Positions 42,701-51,307 of a stretch of DNA of 64,000 nucleotides are shown here, piece by piece. The notes beneath the pieces were generated by a model. That model had not been told where the DNA came from. It was given only the letters and a program-made list of their open reading frames with translations, and did not search any database. Numbering within the stretch: position 1 is the first letter of the stretch; each line of letters opens with the position of its first letter. This DNA is from JAMXLG01 sp963818925 (lineage in GTDB: Bacteria; Vulcanimicrobiota; Vulcanimicrobiia; Vulcanimicrobiales; Vulcanimicrobiaceae), in the NCBI GenBank assembly GCA_963818925.1, contig CAWFTN010000001.1, forward strand, positions 3,038,001 to 3,102,000, written 5' to 3'. A program made the position numbers and the translations under genes.

Positions 42701-42862
42701 GAGCCTGTCGGAGCGTGGCGCATTTCCGCCTTCGGGCCGCATTTTGCTCGGAGACATCGTCGCTCTTTCGGTCACGAAGCTGCGGCTGCGCTCCCTCATC
42801 GCTCCTCGCTCCGAACAAAATGCAACCCGAATGCGAAAATGACCACACTCCGCCAGGCTCCT
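42699..42862. repeat. 164-bp imperfect palindromic element between two glycosyltransferase genes
   Basis: Left arm 42699-42753 (AGGAGCCTGTCGGAGCGTGG then GCATTTCCGCCTTCGGGC...) pairs with right arm 42808-42862, whose reverse complement starts AGGAGCCTGGCGGAGTGTGG. About 55 bases per arm with a moderate number of mismatches. The central ~54 bases are also partly self-complementary. The left tip overlaps the stop of the upstream gene and the right arm contains the ATG and first codons of the downstream gene. Confidence 0.75.
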
Positions 42863-43753
42863 GAAATTTCCGTCGTCGTTCCGACCTACAACCGGTTGGA
42901 CACGCTCGCTGACGTTATCCCGACGCTACTCGCGCAAGATCTGCCGGCGAGCGACTTCGAGGTCCTCGTGTGCGACTCGAATTCGACCGACGGCACGGCC
43001 GAGTATCTCGCGGGCGTGCACGCGGAGCATCCGAACATCCGGCATTTGCCGGGCGCCTACACCGGGCGTGCGATGGCGCGTAACGCGGGCATCGACGCCG
43101 CGCGCGGGAGCGTCGTGCTCTTCAACGATTCGGATATTCTCGCATCGCCGGATCTGCTTTCCCGGCACCTGCGGCACCATCGCGAACGAAAGAACATCGC
43201 GGTCGTCGGTTTGGAAGTCCAAGTCAAAGACCTCGACGACTACGCCTACAAACGCGATCACGTCGAAGCGCGCGGCTTTCTGCACAAGGCGACGCGTAAA
43301 ACGCTCCCGTGGCTCTATTTCCTCACCGGAAACGCGTCGGTTCGCCGCGAGGATTTGTTACGCGTCGGAAAGTTCGACGAGGACTTCACCGGCTACGGCC
43401 ATGAGGATTTGGAACTCGGCTATCGCTTGCAACGCGCCGGAATCACGATTCTCTACGAACCGGACGCAGTGAACTATCACTGTCAAGACGTGCCGCACGA
43501 CGACCAAAAAGAAAAGATGAAGCTTGCGGGACGTTCGACGGTGCGCTTTTATCGCAAGCACCCGGATTTTACCGTGCAGTTGAATCTCGGCATGACGCCG
43601 GTCTCGCTCGGATTGCATTCAATGCTGACGAATATCCCGGCGCTGCTCGGATTTTTCGACTCGCGCGCGCAGAAATCGAAGTTCGCGCGCGATCTCGTCC
43701 AGCAATACTATTACGTTTCTGGAATCAAAGCTGCCCTGAAGGAGCCAACGTGA
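42839..43753 (+). CDS. Family 2 glycosyltransferase whose start lies in a palindrome
   Basis: 304 residues. The recognisable GT-A domain begins ISVVVPTYNRLDTLADVIP at residue 10; the first residues MTTLRQAPE are encoded by the right arm of the palindrome at 42699-42862, and no Shine-Dalgarno precedes the ATG. Further motifs: VCDSNSTDGTAEYL, VLFNDSDILASPDLL, VGKFDEDFTGYGHEDLELGYRLQRAG. Unlike its paralogues it has DSD rather than DDD at the metal site. aspS follows with a 4-base overlap. Confidence 0.85.
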   Translation: MTTLRQAPEISVVVPTYNRLDTLADVIPTLLAQDLPASDFEVLVCDSNSTDGTAEYLAGVHAEHPNIRHLPGAYTGRAMARNAGIDAARGSVVLFNDSDILASPDLLSRHLRHHRERKNIAVVGLEVQVKDLDDYAYKRDHVEARGFLHKATRKTLPWLYFLTGNASVRREDLLRVGKFDEDFTGYGHEDLELGYRLQRAGITILYEPDAVNYHCQDVPHDDQKEKMKLAGRSTVRFYRKHPDFTVQLNLGMTPVSLGLHSMLTNIPALLGFFDSRAQKSKFARDLVQQYYYVSGIKAALKEPT

Positions 43754-45528
43754 CCACCCGATTCTCATGTGGAGCACTCCGCGCGAGCGATGCCGGTACA
43801 ACCGTTGAACTCAACGGTTGGGTCAATCGCCGCCGTGACCACGGCGGCTTGATTTTCGTCGATCTCCGGGATCGCGACGGCGTCACGCAGATCGTCTTCG
43901 ATCCGCAGCATCCGAGTTTCAAAGAAGCGGAACACTTGCGCAACGAGGACGTGCTGCGCATTACGGGCGCCGTTCGCAAACGCCCGGCCGGAACGGAGAA
44001 TCCGGGGCTCGCGACCGGCGACGTCGAAGTGGGCGTCGACTCGCTCGAAGTGCTCAACCGTTCGCAGGTGCCGCCGTTCCAAATCAACGTGGACTCAGAC
44101 GTCGACGTCGATCTGCGTCTCGAGTACCGGTATCTCGATCTGCGCCGTCCGCGAATTCAGAACAACATCGTGCTGCGGCACAAGATCGTCAAGACGTTGC
44201 GCGATTTCTTTGACGAACGCGGCTTCATCGAAATCGAAACGCCGATGCTGATCAAGAGCACGCCGGAAGGCGCGCGCGACTATCTCGTGCCGTCGCGGCT
44301 CTATCCCGGCGAGTTCTATGCGCTTCCGCAATCCCCGCAGTTGCTCAAACAGATCTGCATGATTGCCGGCTTCGGGAAATACATGCAAATCGCGCGATGC
44401 ATGCGCGACGAAGATCAGCGCGCCGACCGTCAACCCGAATTCACGCAGCTCGACGTCGAAATGTCGTTCATCTCGCAAGAAGACGTCATCGAAACGATGG
44501 AGTCGAGTATCCGCCGCGTCTGGAAAAATGTGCTCAATGTGGAACTCGCACCGTTCCCGCGCTTAACGTACGACGAGGCGATGAACCGCTTCGGCATCGA
44601 TAAACCGGATCTGCGATTCGGACTCGAACTCGCGCAAGTGAACGATGTGTTCGAGGGCACCGATTTCGTCGTCTTCAAGTCGGTCGTCGAGACGCACGGC
44701 GCCATTGTTGCGCTGCGCTATCCCGGCGGCGCGTCGCTGTCACGCCGCGATTTCGATGCGTTGACGGAAGAAGCAAGAACGGCCGGGGCTAAAGGCATGG
44801 TTTGGGTCGCGCTCGGTGCTGACGGCGTGAAATCGTCGGCGCAGAAATTCATTAGCGACGAACACATTGCGAAATTGCGCGCCGCGACGCAAAGTGAAAC
44901 GGGCGATGCGATTCTCCTTTTCGCCGATGCAAAAGTCCATGCGCTCGCGGTTGCCGGCAAGATGCGCAACATCGTCGGCGAGCGTTGCGCGCTGCGCGAC
45001 CCGAAGCAGTTCGCGTTCTGCTGGGTTCTCGATTTTCCATATTTGGAAGTCGACGATGAAACGGGCAAGCCGTATCCCGCGCACCATCCGTTCACGTCGC
45101 CGGGCGAGGGACAGTGGGAGTATCTGCGCACCGATCCGCTCAAGATGCGTGCGCAGCACTACGACATGGTGCTCAACGGATATGAGCTCGGTTCGGGATC
45201 GATCCGCATTCACAAGCCCGAGGAGCAGCGCGCGATCTTCGAGATGCTCGGGATGTCGCCGCAGCAGATTCAGGACCAGTTCGGCTTCTTTGTAAAGGCA
45301 CTCGAGTACGGTGCACCGCCGCACGGCGGCATGGCGCTCGGCATCGACCGGATCGTCATGCTCGCCGCCGGCGAGAACCATCTGCGCGATGTGATCGCGT
45401 TCCCGAAGAACCAGTCGGCGCGCGACGTGATGATGGATGCCCCGTCGACGGTGCCGGAGCAGCTCTTGCGAGATCTTTACCTGAAAAGCACTGCGCCGCC
45501 GCCCCCGGAACAGGCAACCGGCCGATAA
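43750..45528 (+). CDS. aspS: Aspartyl-tRNA synthetase, probably non-discriminating
   Basis: 592 residues of the bacterial type, with an N-terminal OB fold (ELNGWVNRRRDHGGLIFVDLRDRDG), class II core (PMLIKSTPEGARDYLVPSR, YALPQSPQLLKQICMIAGFGKYMQIARCMRDEDQRADRQPEFTQLD in pieces), GAD insert and motif 3 (GGMALGIDRIVML). In the anticodon domain it has His in RRDHGG and Gly in RPAGTEN, the pair I associate with synthetases that also charge tRNA-Asn. If right, Asn-tRNA would be made by a GatCAB amidotransferase. Start GTG 43750 overlaps the preceding gene. Confidence 0.94.
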   Translation: MTTRFSCGALRASDAGTTVELNGWVNRRRDHGGLIFVDLRDRDGVTQIVFDPQHPSFKEAEHLRNEDVLRITGAVRKRPAGTENPGLATGDVEVGVDSLEVLNRSQVPPFQINVDSDVDVDLRLEYRYLDLRRPRIQNNIVLRHKIVKTLRDFFDERGFIEIETPMLIKSTPEGARDYLVPSRLYPGEFYALPQSPQLLKQICMIAGFGKYMQIARCMRDEDQRADRQPEFTQLDVEMSFISQEDVIETMESSIRRVWKNVLNVELAPFPRLTYDEAMNRFGIDKPDLRFGLELAQVNDVFEGTDFVVFKSVVETHGAIVALRYPGGASLSRRDFDALTEEARTAGAKGMVWVALGADGVKSSAQKFISDEHIAKLRAATQSETGDAILLFADAKVHALAVAGKMRNIVGERCALRDPKQFAFCWVLDFPYLEVDDETGKPYPAHHPFTSPGEGQWEYLRTDPLKMRAQHYDMVLNGYELGSGSIRIHKPEEQRAIFEMLGMSPQQIQDQFGFFVKALEYGAPPHGGMALGIDRIVMLAAGENHLRDVIAFPKNQSARDVMMDAPSTVPEQLLRDLYLKSTAPPPPEQATGR

Positions 45529-45535
45529 TTGGAGC

Positions 45536-45907
45536 GTGAGAGTTCGACTCGTCACCCGTTTCTTCGCTGTTCCCTTGGTCCTGGCGGCCGCGCTCGTTTG
45601 CGCGCGTCCGGCAGTTGCCGTTACATTGGGGCCGTCATGCGGAGAGCAACTGGTCAAGAACGAAAAAGGCATCGCGTTCAAAATTCTCTTCGCAAAGAAC
45701 GGGAGCGTTCAGCAGTACCTGCTCCTCGACTCGCAAGAGAATATCGAAGAGGCCAACGATATGCGCATCAGTCTGGAGCAGCGCTTCGGATCCGCGGGCG
45801 TGGATGCACCGCCGATGCATATCGTTTCGTTCAAACCGGGTTCGGGAGGGATGATGATTCCCGATAAGGCGGTCGACTCGTGTGGAAGAACGCTCTCGTT
45901 TCAGTAG
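45536..45907 (+). CDS. Small exported protein, first of a tandem pair
   Basis: 123 residues. Signal peptide RLVTRFFAVPLVLAAALVCARPAVAV, then a ~95-residue domain with two cysteines (GPSCGEQL near the start, DSCGRTL near the end) that could form a disulfide. The layout (Cys, beta-rich middle, helix with EANDMRISLEQRFG, terminal CGR) is shared with the next gene, so the two look like paralogues. Family not recognised. Confidence 0.62.
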   Translation: MRVRLVTRFFAVPLVLAAALVCARPAVAVTLGPSCGEQLVKNEKGIAFKILFAKNGSVQQYLLLDSQENIEEANDMRISLEQRFGSAGVDAPPMHIVSFKPGSGGMMIPDKAVDSCGRTLSFQ

Positions 45908-46257
45908 CACTGCTCGCGCTCTGCGCGTGCGGTCACTCGACTTCGAGCGAATCAAAATCTCCCTCGCCGAGCGGCACGCCGCTGCCGCTGCGTTCATGTG
46001 AAGAACGGCGCCTGACGATGGACGGTGTCGACCTTTTCGTTCAGGCGAACGCCGACGCGACGCCCGCGCAGATTCTGATTCTCAGTGCACCCGACGACGA
46101 AGCGCGCGCGAAAGCATATCAAGAGGCGCGCAAATTTTTCGGCGACCCGCATCCCGACACGCGGACGCAGACCCGGCAATATAAACTCGGCCTCACCCAA
46201 GTAACCGACCTGTGCGGCCGCCCCGTCATGCCCTCACCATCACCGTCCCCAGGATGA
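45880..46257 (+). CDS. Small lipoprotein, second of a tandem pair
   Basis: 125 residues from GTG 45880, overlapping the previous gene by 28 bases. Lipobox LLALCAC-G predicts a lipid-anchored protein, with a Ser/Pro linker. The domain repeats the preceding gene's layout: RSCEERRL at the start, QILILSAPDDEARAKAYQEARKFFG in the middle and DLCGRPV near the end. Ends 32 bases into the convergent uracil-DNA glycosylase gene. Confidence 0.62.
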   Translation: MWKNALVSVALLALCACGHSTSSESKSPSPSGTPLPLRSCEERRLTMDGVDLFVQANADATPAQILILSAPDDEARAKAYQEARKFFGDPHPDTRTQTRQYKLGLTQVTDLCGRPVMPSPSPSPG

Positions 46258-46942
46258 CACGGGCTCGTTTGAAGATTGAATCGAACATCGGAACAGTCAG
46301 GACGCCGGTGTTGGTGTTTTGGCGGCTTGGATGATATGACGCCAGTGCAATGATTTGCCGCGCTCCTTTTCGGGCGCGTACTTCAACGCCATGACCGAAC
46401 TTCGGACGTTGCGGATCGAACGTGTATCCGCGTTCGCGCAAGACTTTGAGGATTGCATCGAAGCCGATCGAGCCGAGGCCGATCGTGACGCGCAGATTCG
46501 GCAATGCGTCGAATTCCTCGAGCAAATACGGAAAGCAGTTGCGCAATTCTTCCGGCGTCGGCTTGTTCTTCGGCGGCGCGCACCGTCCGGCTGCGGTAAT
46601 GACGCAATCGCGCAGCACAAGTCCGTCGTCGCGTCGCGTTGCATCCGGCTGCGATGCGAACCCGGCGCGATAGAGCGCCGGATACAGAAAATCGCCGGAC
46701 GCATCGCCCGTGAACGGACGCCCCGTGCGATTGCTCCCGTGCGCACCAGGTGCGAGACCGACGATCATGACGCGAGCGTCGTCGCTTCCCAATGCGGGAA
46801 CGGGTTTGCCCCAATACGTCTCCTCCACGTGCGCGCGCTTCTTCGTGCGCGCGACATCCGCGCAGTACGCACGCAGCTGCGGACAACGCGTGCAACGGAT
46901 CACGCTGTGTTGAATCTGCTCGAGCGTTCGGGTGCGCTTCAT
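46226..46942 (-). CDS. Family 5 uracil-DNA glycosylase (UDGb)
   Basis: 238 residues. Removes uracil and some other deaminated bases from DNA. N-terminal CTRCPQLRAYC with later cysteines suggests an iron-sulphur cluster. Motif A is VGLAPGAHGSNRTGRPFTGDASGDFL, lacking the polar catalytic residue of families 1 and 4 as expected for family 5. TAAGRCAPPKNKPTPEE and the C-terminal ASYHPSRQNTNTG complete the match. ATG overlaps the LysR stop by 4 bases. Confidence 0.88.
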   Translation of the reverse strand: MKRTRTLEQIQHSVIRCTRCPQLRAYCADVARTKKRAHVEETYWGKPVPALGSDDARVMIVGLAPGAHGSNRTGRPFTGDASGDFLYPALYRAGFASQPDATRRDDGLVLRDCVITAAGRCAPPKNKPTPEELRNCFPYLLEEFDALPNLRVTIGLGSIGFDAILKVLRERGYTFDPQRPKFGHGVEVRARKGARQIIALASYHPSRQNTNTGVLTVPMFDSIFKRARVILGTVMVRA

Positions 46943-47832
46943 GCGTACTCCATCGCGTCGCGGATGAAATCGATGAAGGTCTCGGCCGAGGGCGCGTATG
47001 GACCGCTTCGGCGCACGAGCGCGACATTTCTGATGACCCGTTCGGGTATTAGCGAGAGCAGGGAAACATGCGGCCCCGGCATGTTGCCGAGCATACGCGG
47101 ATAGAGCGCGACGCCGAGCCCTTCGGCGACGAGCGAACGAATCGTCAGCGAATCGACGCTCTCGAAAACGACACGCGGCTCGAACTGCACCTTGCGCGTT
47201 TCGAGCAATAGACGCGCCGTCACGGACGAGCCGCGCCGAAAAATGATGAACGGCTCGTCACGCAGTTCGTCGATGCGAACGGTGCTTCGTGAGGCGAGCC
47301 GATGCGATCCGCCGACCGCGATGACGAGTTCATCGTCGTAGAGCGGCTCCGAGCGAAACTGCGGGTCGGCGGCATAGCGCGTCTCCGCAATGTGGCCGAT
47401 GAAGACATCGATCGCATTGGATTCCAAGCCCGCGAGCAGATCGTCAGCCATGCCTTCACGCAGCGCGATCTCGATACCGGGGTAGCGCGCATGGAAGCGC
47501 CCGAGCAGCTTCGGCAGCGTGTACTCCGCGAAGGACTGGTACGTCCCGACGACGACCCGGCCGCGCAGGCCGCCTGCATACGCCGTCATCTCCTCGGCGG
47601 TCCGGTCGACGTCGGCGAGAATGCGCTCTGCCCGGCGAACGAAGGCGCGCCCCGCGTCCGTCAGGAGAACGCGGCGGTTCGTGCGTTCGAAGAGGCGGAC
47701 GCCGAGCTCGCGTTCGAGGCCGGCAATCTGCTGCGAGAGCGCAGGCTGCGCAATCGAGAGCGCTAGCGCGGCCTGCGTGAAGCTCAGGCGCTGGGCTACG
47801 GCCACCGTGTACCGGAGCTGACGGAGTTTCAT
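46939..47832 (-). CDS. LysR-family transcriptional regulator
   Basis: 297 residues. N-terminal helix-turn-helix (LRQLRYTVAVAQRLSFTQAALALSIAQPALSQQIAGLE, seen as the usual LysR pattern) and a type 2 periplasmic-binding-like effector domain (GRVVVGTYQSFAEYTLPKLLG). Divergent from an MFS exporter gene with 70 bases between, the normal arrangement for a LysR and its target. Confidence 0.92.
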   Translation of the reverse strand: MKLRQLRYTVAVAQRLSFTQAALALSIAQPALSQQIAGLERELGVRLFERTNRRVLLTDAGRAFVRRAERILADVDRTAEEMTAYAGGLRGRVVVGTYQSFAEYTLPKLLGRFHARYPGIEIALREGMADDLLAGLESNAIDVFIGHIAETRYAADPQFRSEPLYDDELVIAVGGSHRLASRSTVRIDELRDEPFIIFRRGSSVTARLLLETRKVQFEPRVVFESVDSLTIRSLVAEGLGVALYPRMLGNMPGPHVSLLSLIPERVIRNVALVRRSGPYAPSAETFIDFIRDAMEYA

Positions 47833-47866
47833 AGGTTTATCTTATCAAATCGAGTCGAATAATATA

Positions 47867-47895
47867 TTGGACTTATGAAGCCGGCCATGTAATCA
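47867..47895 (+). promoter_or_regulatory. Predicted promoter of the MFS exporter
   Basis: TTGGAC (47867-47872) and TAATCA (47890-47895) are separated by exactly 17 bases and lie in the AT-rich LysR/MFS gap. Transcription would begin at about 47902-47903, on the ATG itself, so the transcript is predicted to be leaderless. TTATC repeats at 47837-47850 could be part of a LysR site. Confidence 0.5.
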
Positions 47896-47902
47896 TAGGC
47901 GT

Positions 47903-49117
47903 ATGGCGCTCGCCTCCCCTACTTCCCCGGCCGCAGCTCCAACCGAAACAGCCGACCATTCAGGTCTCTTCTTGCTCACGGCCGCGCACTTGATGAACGA
48001 CATCAATCAAGGCGTGCTGCCGGCGATGATTCCATGGCTTGTCTCGCATCGCGGCCTCAGCTTGGCTCTCGCGGCGACGCTCACACTGGCGGCCAATCTC
48101 TTTGGATCGATCGTCCAGCCGCTCTTCGGCTATCTTTCCGACAAGAAATCCACCGCGTGGGTCATTCCGGTCGCTGTGCTTTTCGCCACCGGCGGCACCG
48201 CTCTCATCGGCATGGCGCCGACGTTGCCGCTCATGCTCGCGGGCGCTGTGATCTCCGGTATCGGCGTTGCGGCGTTTCATCCGGAAAGTTCGCGTTTCTC
48301 GAACTACTTCGCCGGGCGCAAGCGCGCGTCGGGCATGAGCACGTTCACCGTCGGCGGCTACTTGGGTTTTGCGGTCGGACCGATTCTCGCGGCGCCGCTC
48401 ATTCTCGCGTTCGGTTTGCCGGGCGTTGCATTTTTGCTGATTCCGGCCGTGGTCGTCGCCGTGCTGCTGTTCCGTGAACTTCCGCACTTCAACGACGTTC
48501 GACGTAAGGCGTACCGCGCGCATCGCGAGCGCTCGGGCGCTGACGATTGGCGCGGATTCTCGCTGATGGCGGTCGTCGTCGCGCTACGTTCCACCACATT
48601 CCTCGCCGCGGTGACGTTTACGCCGGTATTTATCATGCGCGTGAGCGGCGCGCATGCTGTCTTCGGTTCGTTCTCGCTCTTCGCGCTGCTACTTGGCGGT
48701 GCGATCGGCACGATGCAAGGCGGCCGCCTCGCCGATCGCGTCGACCGTCGTCATGTGATCACCTTATCGCTTGCGCTCACGGCGGTCTTTGGCACGTTGC
48801 TGGCGTTCTGCGGAACGTATGTCCATGCATACGCACTGATGACGCTGCTTGCGCTGGGGTTTGGCATCTCGCTCGGACTTTCAGCCGCCGTGCTGGTCGT
48901 GCTCGGCCAAGAGTACCTCCCGAAACACATCGGCGTCGCATCCGGCGTGACGCTCGGACTCGCTAACACCATCGGGGGCTTGGCCGCGCCCGCGTTCGGA
49001 AAAATCGGCGACGATTTCGGCCTCGTGATGGTCTACGTCATGATCGCCGCATTCGCAGTACTCGCATTCGGCGGAACGTTCTTAATGCCAAAACCGCAAG
49101 GCGTAAAGCAAGCCTAG
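47903..49117 (+). CDS. MFS exporter, fosmidomycin-resistance (Fsr) type
   Basis: 404 residues with about 12 membrane helices. LLTAAHLMNDINQGVLPAMIPWLV is characteristic of the Fsr subfamily; also FGYLSDKKSTAWVIP, GVAAFHPESSRFSNYFAG and MQGGRLADRVDRRHV. Such carriers export fosmidomycin-like or other small toxic compounds. No Shine-Dalgarno, consistent with a leaderless message. Probably controlled by the divergent LysR gene. Confidence 0.85.
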   Translation: MALASPTSPAAAPTETADHSGLFLLTAAHLMNDINQGVLPAMIPWLVSHRGLSLALAATLTLAANLFGSIVQPLFGYLSDKKSTAWVIPVAVLFATGGTALIGMAPTLPLMLAGAVISGIGVAAFHPESSRFSNYFAGRKRASGMSTFTVGGYLGFAVGPILAAPLILAFGLPGVAFLLIPAVVVAVLLFRELPHFNDVRRKAYRAHRERSGADDWRGFSLMAVVVALRSTTFLAAVTFTPVFIMRVSGAHAVFGSFSLFALLLGGAIGTMQGGRLADRVDRRHVITLSLALTAVFGTLLAFCGTYVHAYALMTLLALGFGISLGLSAAVLVVLGQEYLPKHIGVASGVTLGLANTIGGLAAPAFGKIGDDFGLVMVYVMIAAFAVLAFGGTFLMPKPQGVKQA

Positions 49118-49887
49118 GCCAGTGACATGAGCATTCTGAATTGTCTTTCGACGATGTTCCAGTCGCGTGACTCGAGCGCTGCGGTGAGATGCGACGTTGA
49201 TGGTTCGTTGAAGAGCGTGACACCGTACGGTATGCGTGCATCCAACGCATCGAGCAAGGCTGTTGCGCTCTGGACATTCCGTGCGGCCGCGTCAAGAACG
49301 TACGCATGCTCATCTCCGATACGGAGAAAGGCATAGGCGCCGTCGACTTTGATGAGAACCGACGGCGTACGAGCAACGGCAACGGCGTGTCGCTGCCAAC
49401 AGGCCGCCGGGCCATGCGCGACGCGTTCGAGCGTTCCGATCGAATACTTTCGGGTAACGAGCCCGTTCGAAGCGATGCTACGCTGCTTCCGCGACCACAC
49501 ATAAAGTTCGCCGTCTGCCTCAAATCCGAAGCCTTTGTACATCTCTTGAACGGCGATGTTTCGCTGCACGTTCTCGAACTCGATGTGCTTCGCACCTGAT
49601 GCACGGACTGCGTCAACGGCTGCGCCAAATAACGTTCGCCCGAGACCGCGACGCCGGTACTCCGGAAGAATGCCCATGAGCGACAGCCATGCGCGATCGC
49701 CGCGTTGCGCGAAGGCGATTGTGCCGACCGGCTTCTCTCCGTCGAACGAAAAGATCGCGCGCGAGAGATCTACGTCGTTTCGGCGGACGAAATCCCTGAA
49801 CGACCGCGCGGTGAAGATGTCGTGCCGGCCGTAGATCGGGCCGCGAAACACCTCGTTGATAAACGTATGCGTGAGGCGTAGAGTCAT
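49114..49887 (-). CDS. GNAT N-acetyltransferase with extra C-terminal domain
   Basis: 257 residues. Acetyl-CoA-binding motif A is GILPEYRRRGLGRTLFGAAV and motif B EFENVQRNIAVQEMYKGFGFEA. About 110 further residues follow, longer than a single GNAT domain, possibly a second degenerate GNAT fold. Last gene of the minus-strand operon that begins with the DgcA-like epimerase; overlaps trmL by 4 bases. Substrate unknown. Confidence 0.82.
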   Translation of the reverse strand: MTLRLTHTFINEVFRGPIYGRHDIFTARSFRDFVRRNDVDLSRAIFSFDGEKPVGTIAFAQRGDRAWLSLMGILPEYRRRGLGRTLFGAAVDAVRASGAKHIEFENVQRNIAVQEMYKGFGFEADGELYVWSRKQRSIASNGLVTRKYSIGTLERVAHGPAACWQRHAVAVARTPSVLIKVDGAYAFLRIGDEHAYVLDAAARNVQSATALLDALDARIPYGVTLFNEPSTSHLTAALESRDWNIVERQFRMLMSLA

Positions 49888-50408
49888 CGCAATCCGGGAA
49901 AATCGAGCGCCGCGAGCGCTCCGTAGGTGGCAATGCCGACCGCCGTGGAAAGATTCACGCTGCGAACGGTGTCGTCGCGCATCGGGATGCGAACCGCCCG
50001 CTCGGGATAGCGCGCTAAGAGGTCTTTCGGCAATCCTTTGGTTTCACGTCCGAACACGAGAACGTCGCCGCGCGCAAAGGCCGCGTCGGTATACCGCCGC
50101 GTCGCATGCGTCGAGAAGAACCAGCGCGACATCGCTGCCGTTACGTCGAGAAACGCATCGAGCGACGGATGCATCACGACACCTAAATTATGCCAGTAAT
50201 CCAACCCGGCGCGTTTGAGGTCGCGATCGTCGATGCGGAATCCGAGCGGCTCGACTAAGTGCAACGCGCAGCCCGTAGCCGCGCACAAGCGCGCTACGTT
50301 TCCGGTGTTCGGCGGAATTTCGGGTTCGACGAGCGCGATGTGGAGCGGTGCGTCTTTGACGTCGTCAATCGTGCGAACGCGTTCGTGCGGCTGCGCGACC
50401 CGCGTCAT
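49884..50408 (-). CDS. trmL: tRNA (cytidine/uridine-34-2'-O)-methyltransferase
   Basis: 174 residues, SPOUT fold. LHIALVEPEIPPNTGNVARLCAATGC at the start, LVFGRETKGLPKDLL in the middle and the knot IPMRDDTVRSVNLSTAVGIATYGAL at the end match TrmL. Methylates the wobble ribose of certain leucine tRNAs. An unexpected member of the surrounding operon; overlaps both neighbours by 4 bases. Confidence 0.92.
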   Translation of the reverse strand: MTRVAQPHERVRTIDDVKDAPLHIALVEPEIPPNTGNVARLCAATGCALHLVEPLGFRIDDRDLKRAGLDYWHNLGVVMHPSLDAFLDVTAAMSRWFFSTHATRRYTDAAFARGDVLVFGRETKGLPKDLLARYPERAVRIPMRDDTVRSVNLSTAVGIATYGALAALDFPGLR

Positions 50409-51307
50409 GCGGGCGAGGTGAGCACGTCGAGATACTCGACGCCGATCGGCGCTATAACGTACGCGACGCCGTTATTGCGTTGCCAGATGCGTTCGATCGC
50501 CGCGCGCGGATAGACGACGCGCACGAGCGGTGCCGCCGGATCGTTCATCGCACAGTCGCCGCTCGCCGTGAAGCCGCAGAGGACCGCCAAATGTCCGTCG
50601 GAGTGGTCAATCGGCGCGCCGGGTAATTCTCCGTCGCTCCACGAGTAGGAAATGATGACGGGAAGATTGCGTTCGATGAGCCGTTGCGCTCGATCGAGAT
50701 TCTGGAGATATGCGACGACCGCGCGCAGACCCAAGCTGCCGCTGTATGCAACGTTGAACGCCCAGTTCCCCGTACCGTTGTAGGCGCGATCGGCGACGCC
50801 GCGTGCCGTTTCTTCGACACCGATATCGATGCCGTGATACGAGTTGACCATCGCGAGGCTCGTCGGGCTGCACCAGCCGCGTTCGCCTTCGACGATATAT
50901 TGCGTGTAGGCCGGCACGTCGAGAATCACCGCTTCGCGCGCGTACGGTAGCGACGCAACGGCATGCACGGGCGCGGCAAACGACAATAAGTTGAAATCAA
51001 CCTCCTGCGCGTAGAGTTCAATCCCGTCGAACGGCTGCTCCGCGCTGATGATGTCGGTGTCGACGCGTATACGTTCGCGGTCGCTCTGCGCGCTAAACGA
51101 TTTGCGCCCGGACGTGTGCCACTCCACGTAGTCGTACCAGGACGTCGCGGGGCTGCCCGCCCGCAAGAGACGGAACGTCAATCGTCCGTGCGGCGCGTAC
51201 GTGTTCCAGCTCACGACGCCGCTTCGCGTCGCTTCAAATCGTAGCTCCGCGCCCTCACGGACGTTGAGCGCTTGCGCGAACGACGCGCCTAAATCTGCCA
51301 CTCCCAT
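50405..51307 (-). CDS. C39-like cysteine peptidase, cytoplasmic
   Basis: 300 residues from ATG 51307, overlapping the end of the upstream gene by 19 bases. The N-terminal ~130 residues are a beta-sandwich; then a Peptidase_C39_2 domain with the catalytic Cys in ERGWCSPTSLAMVNSYHG, His in IDHSDGHLAVLCGF and Asp/Asn in CAMNDPAA. No signal peptide, so it would act in the cytoplasm. Next to a peptide-binding lipoprotein and two DgcN/DgcA-like genes, it may trim imported peptides (inference). Confidence 0.78.
   Translation of the reverse strand: MGVADLGASFAQALNVREGAELRFEATRSGVVSWNTYAPHGRLTFRLLRAGSPATSWYDYVEWHTSGRKSFSAQSDRERIRVDTDIISAEQPFDGIELYAQEVDFNLLSFAAPVHAVASLPYAREAVILDVPAYTQYIVEGERGWCSPTSLAMVNSYHGIDIGVEETARGVADRAYNGTGNWAFNVAYSGSLGLRAVVAYLQNLDRAQRLIERNLPVIISYSWSDGELPGAPIDHSDGHLAVLCGFTASGDCAMNDPAAPLVRVVYPRAAIERIWQRNNGVAYVIAPIGVEYLDVLTSPA

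Noticed and set aside
42699..42862. Intrinsic terminator after the GT9 gene
   Set aside because: The arms are about 55 bases each with a long centre and no T-run, and the downstream gene starts inside the structure; too large and badly placed for a simple terminator.
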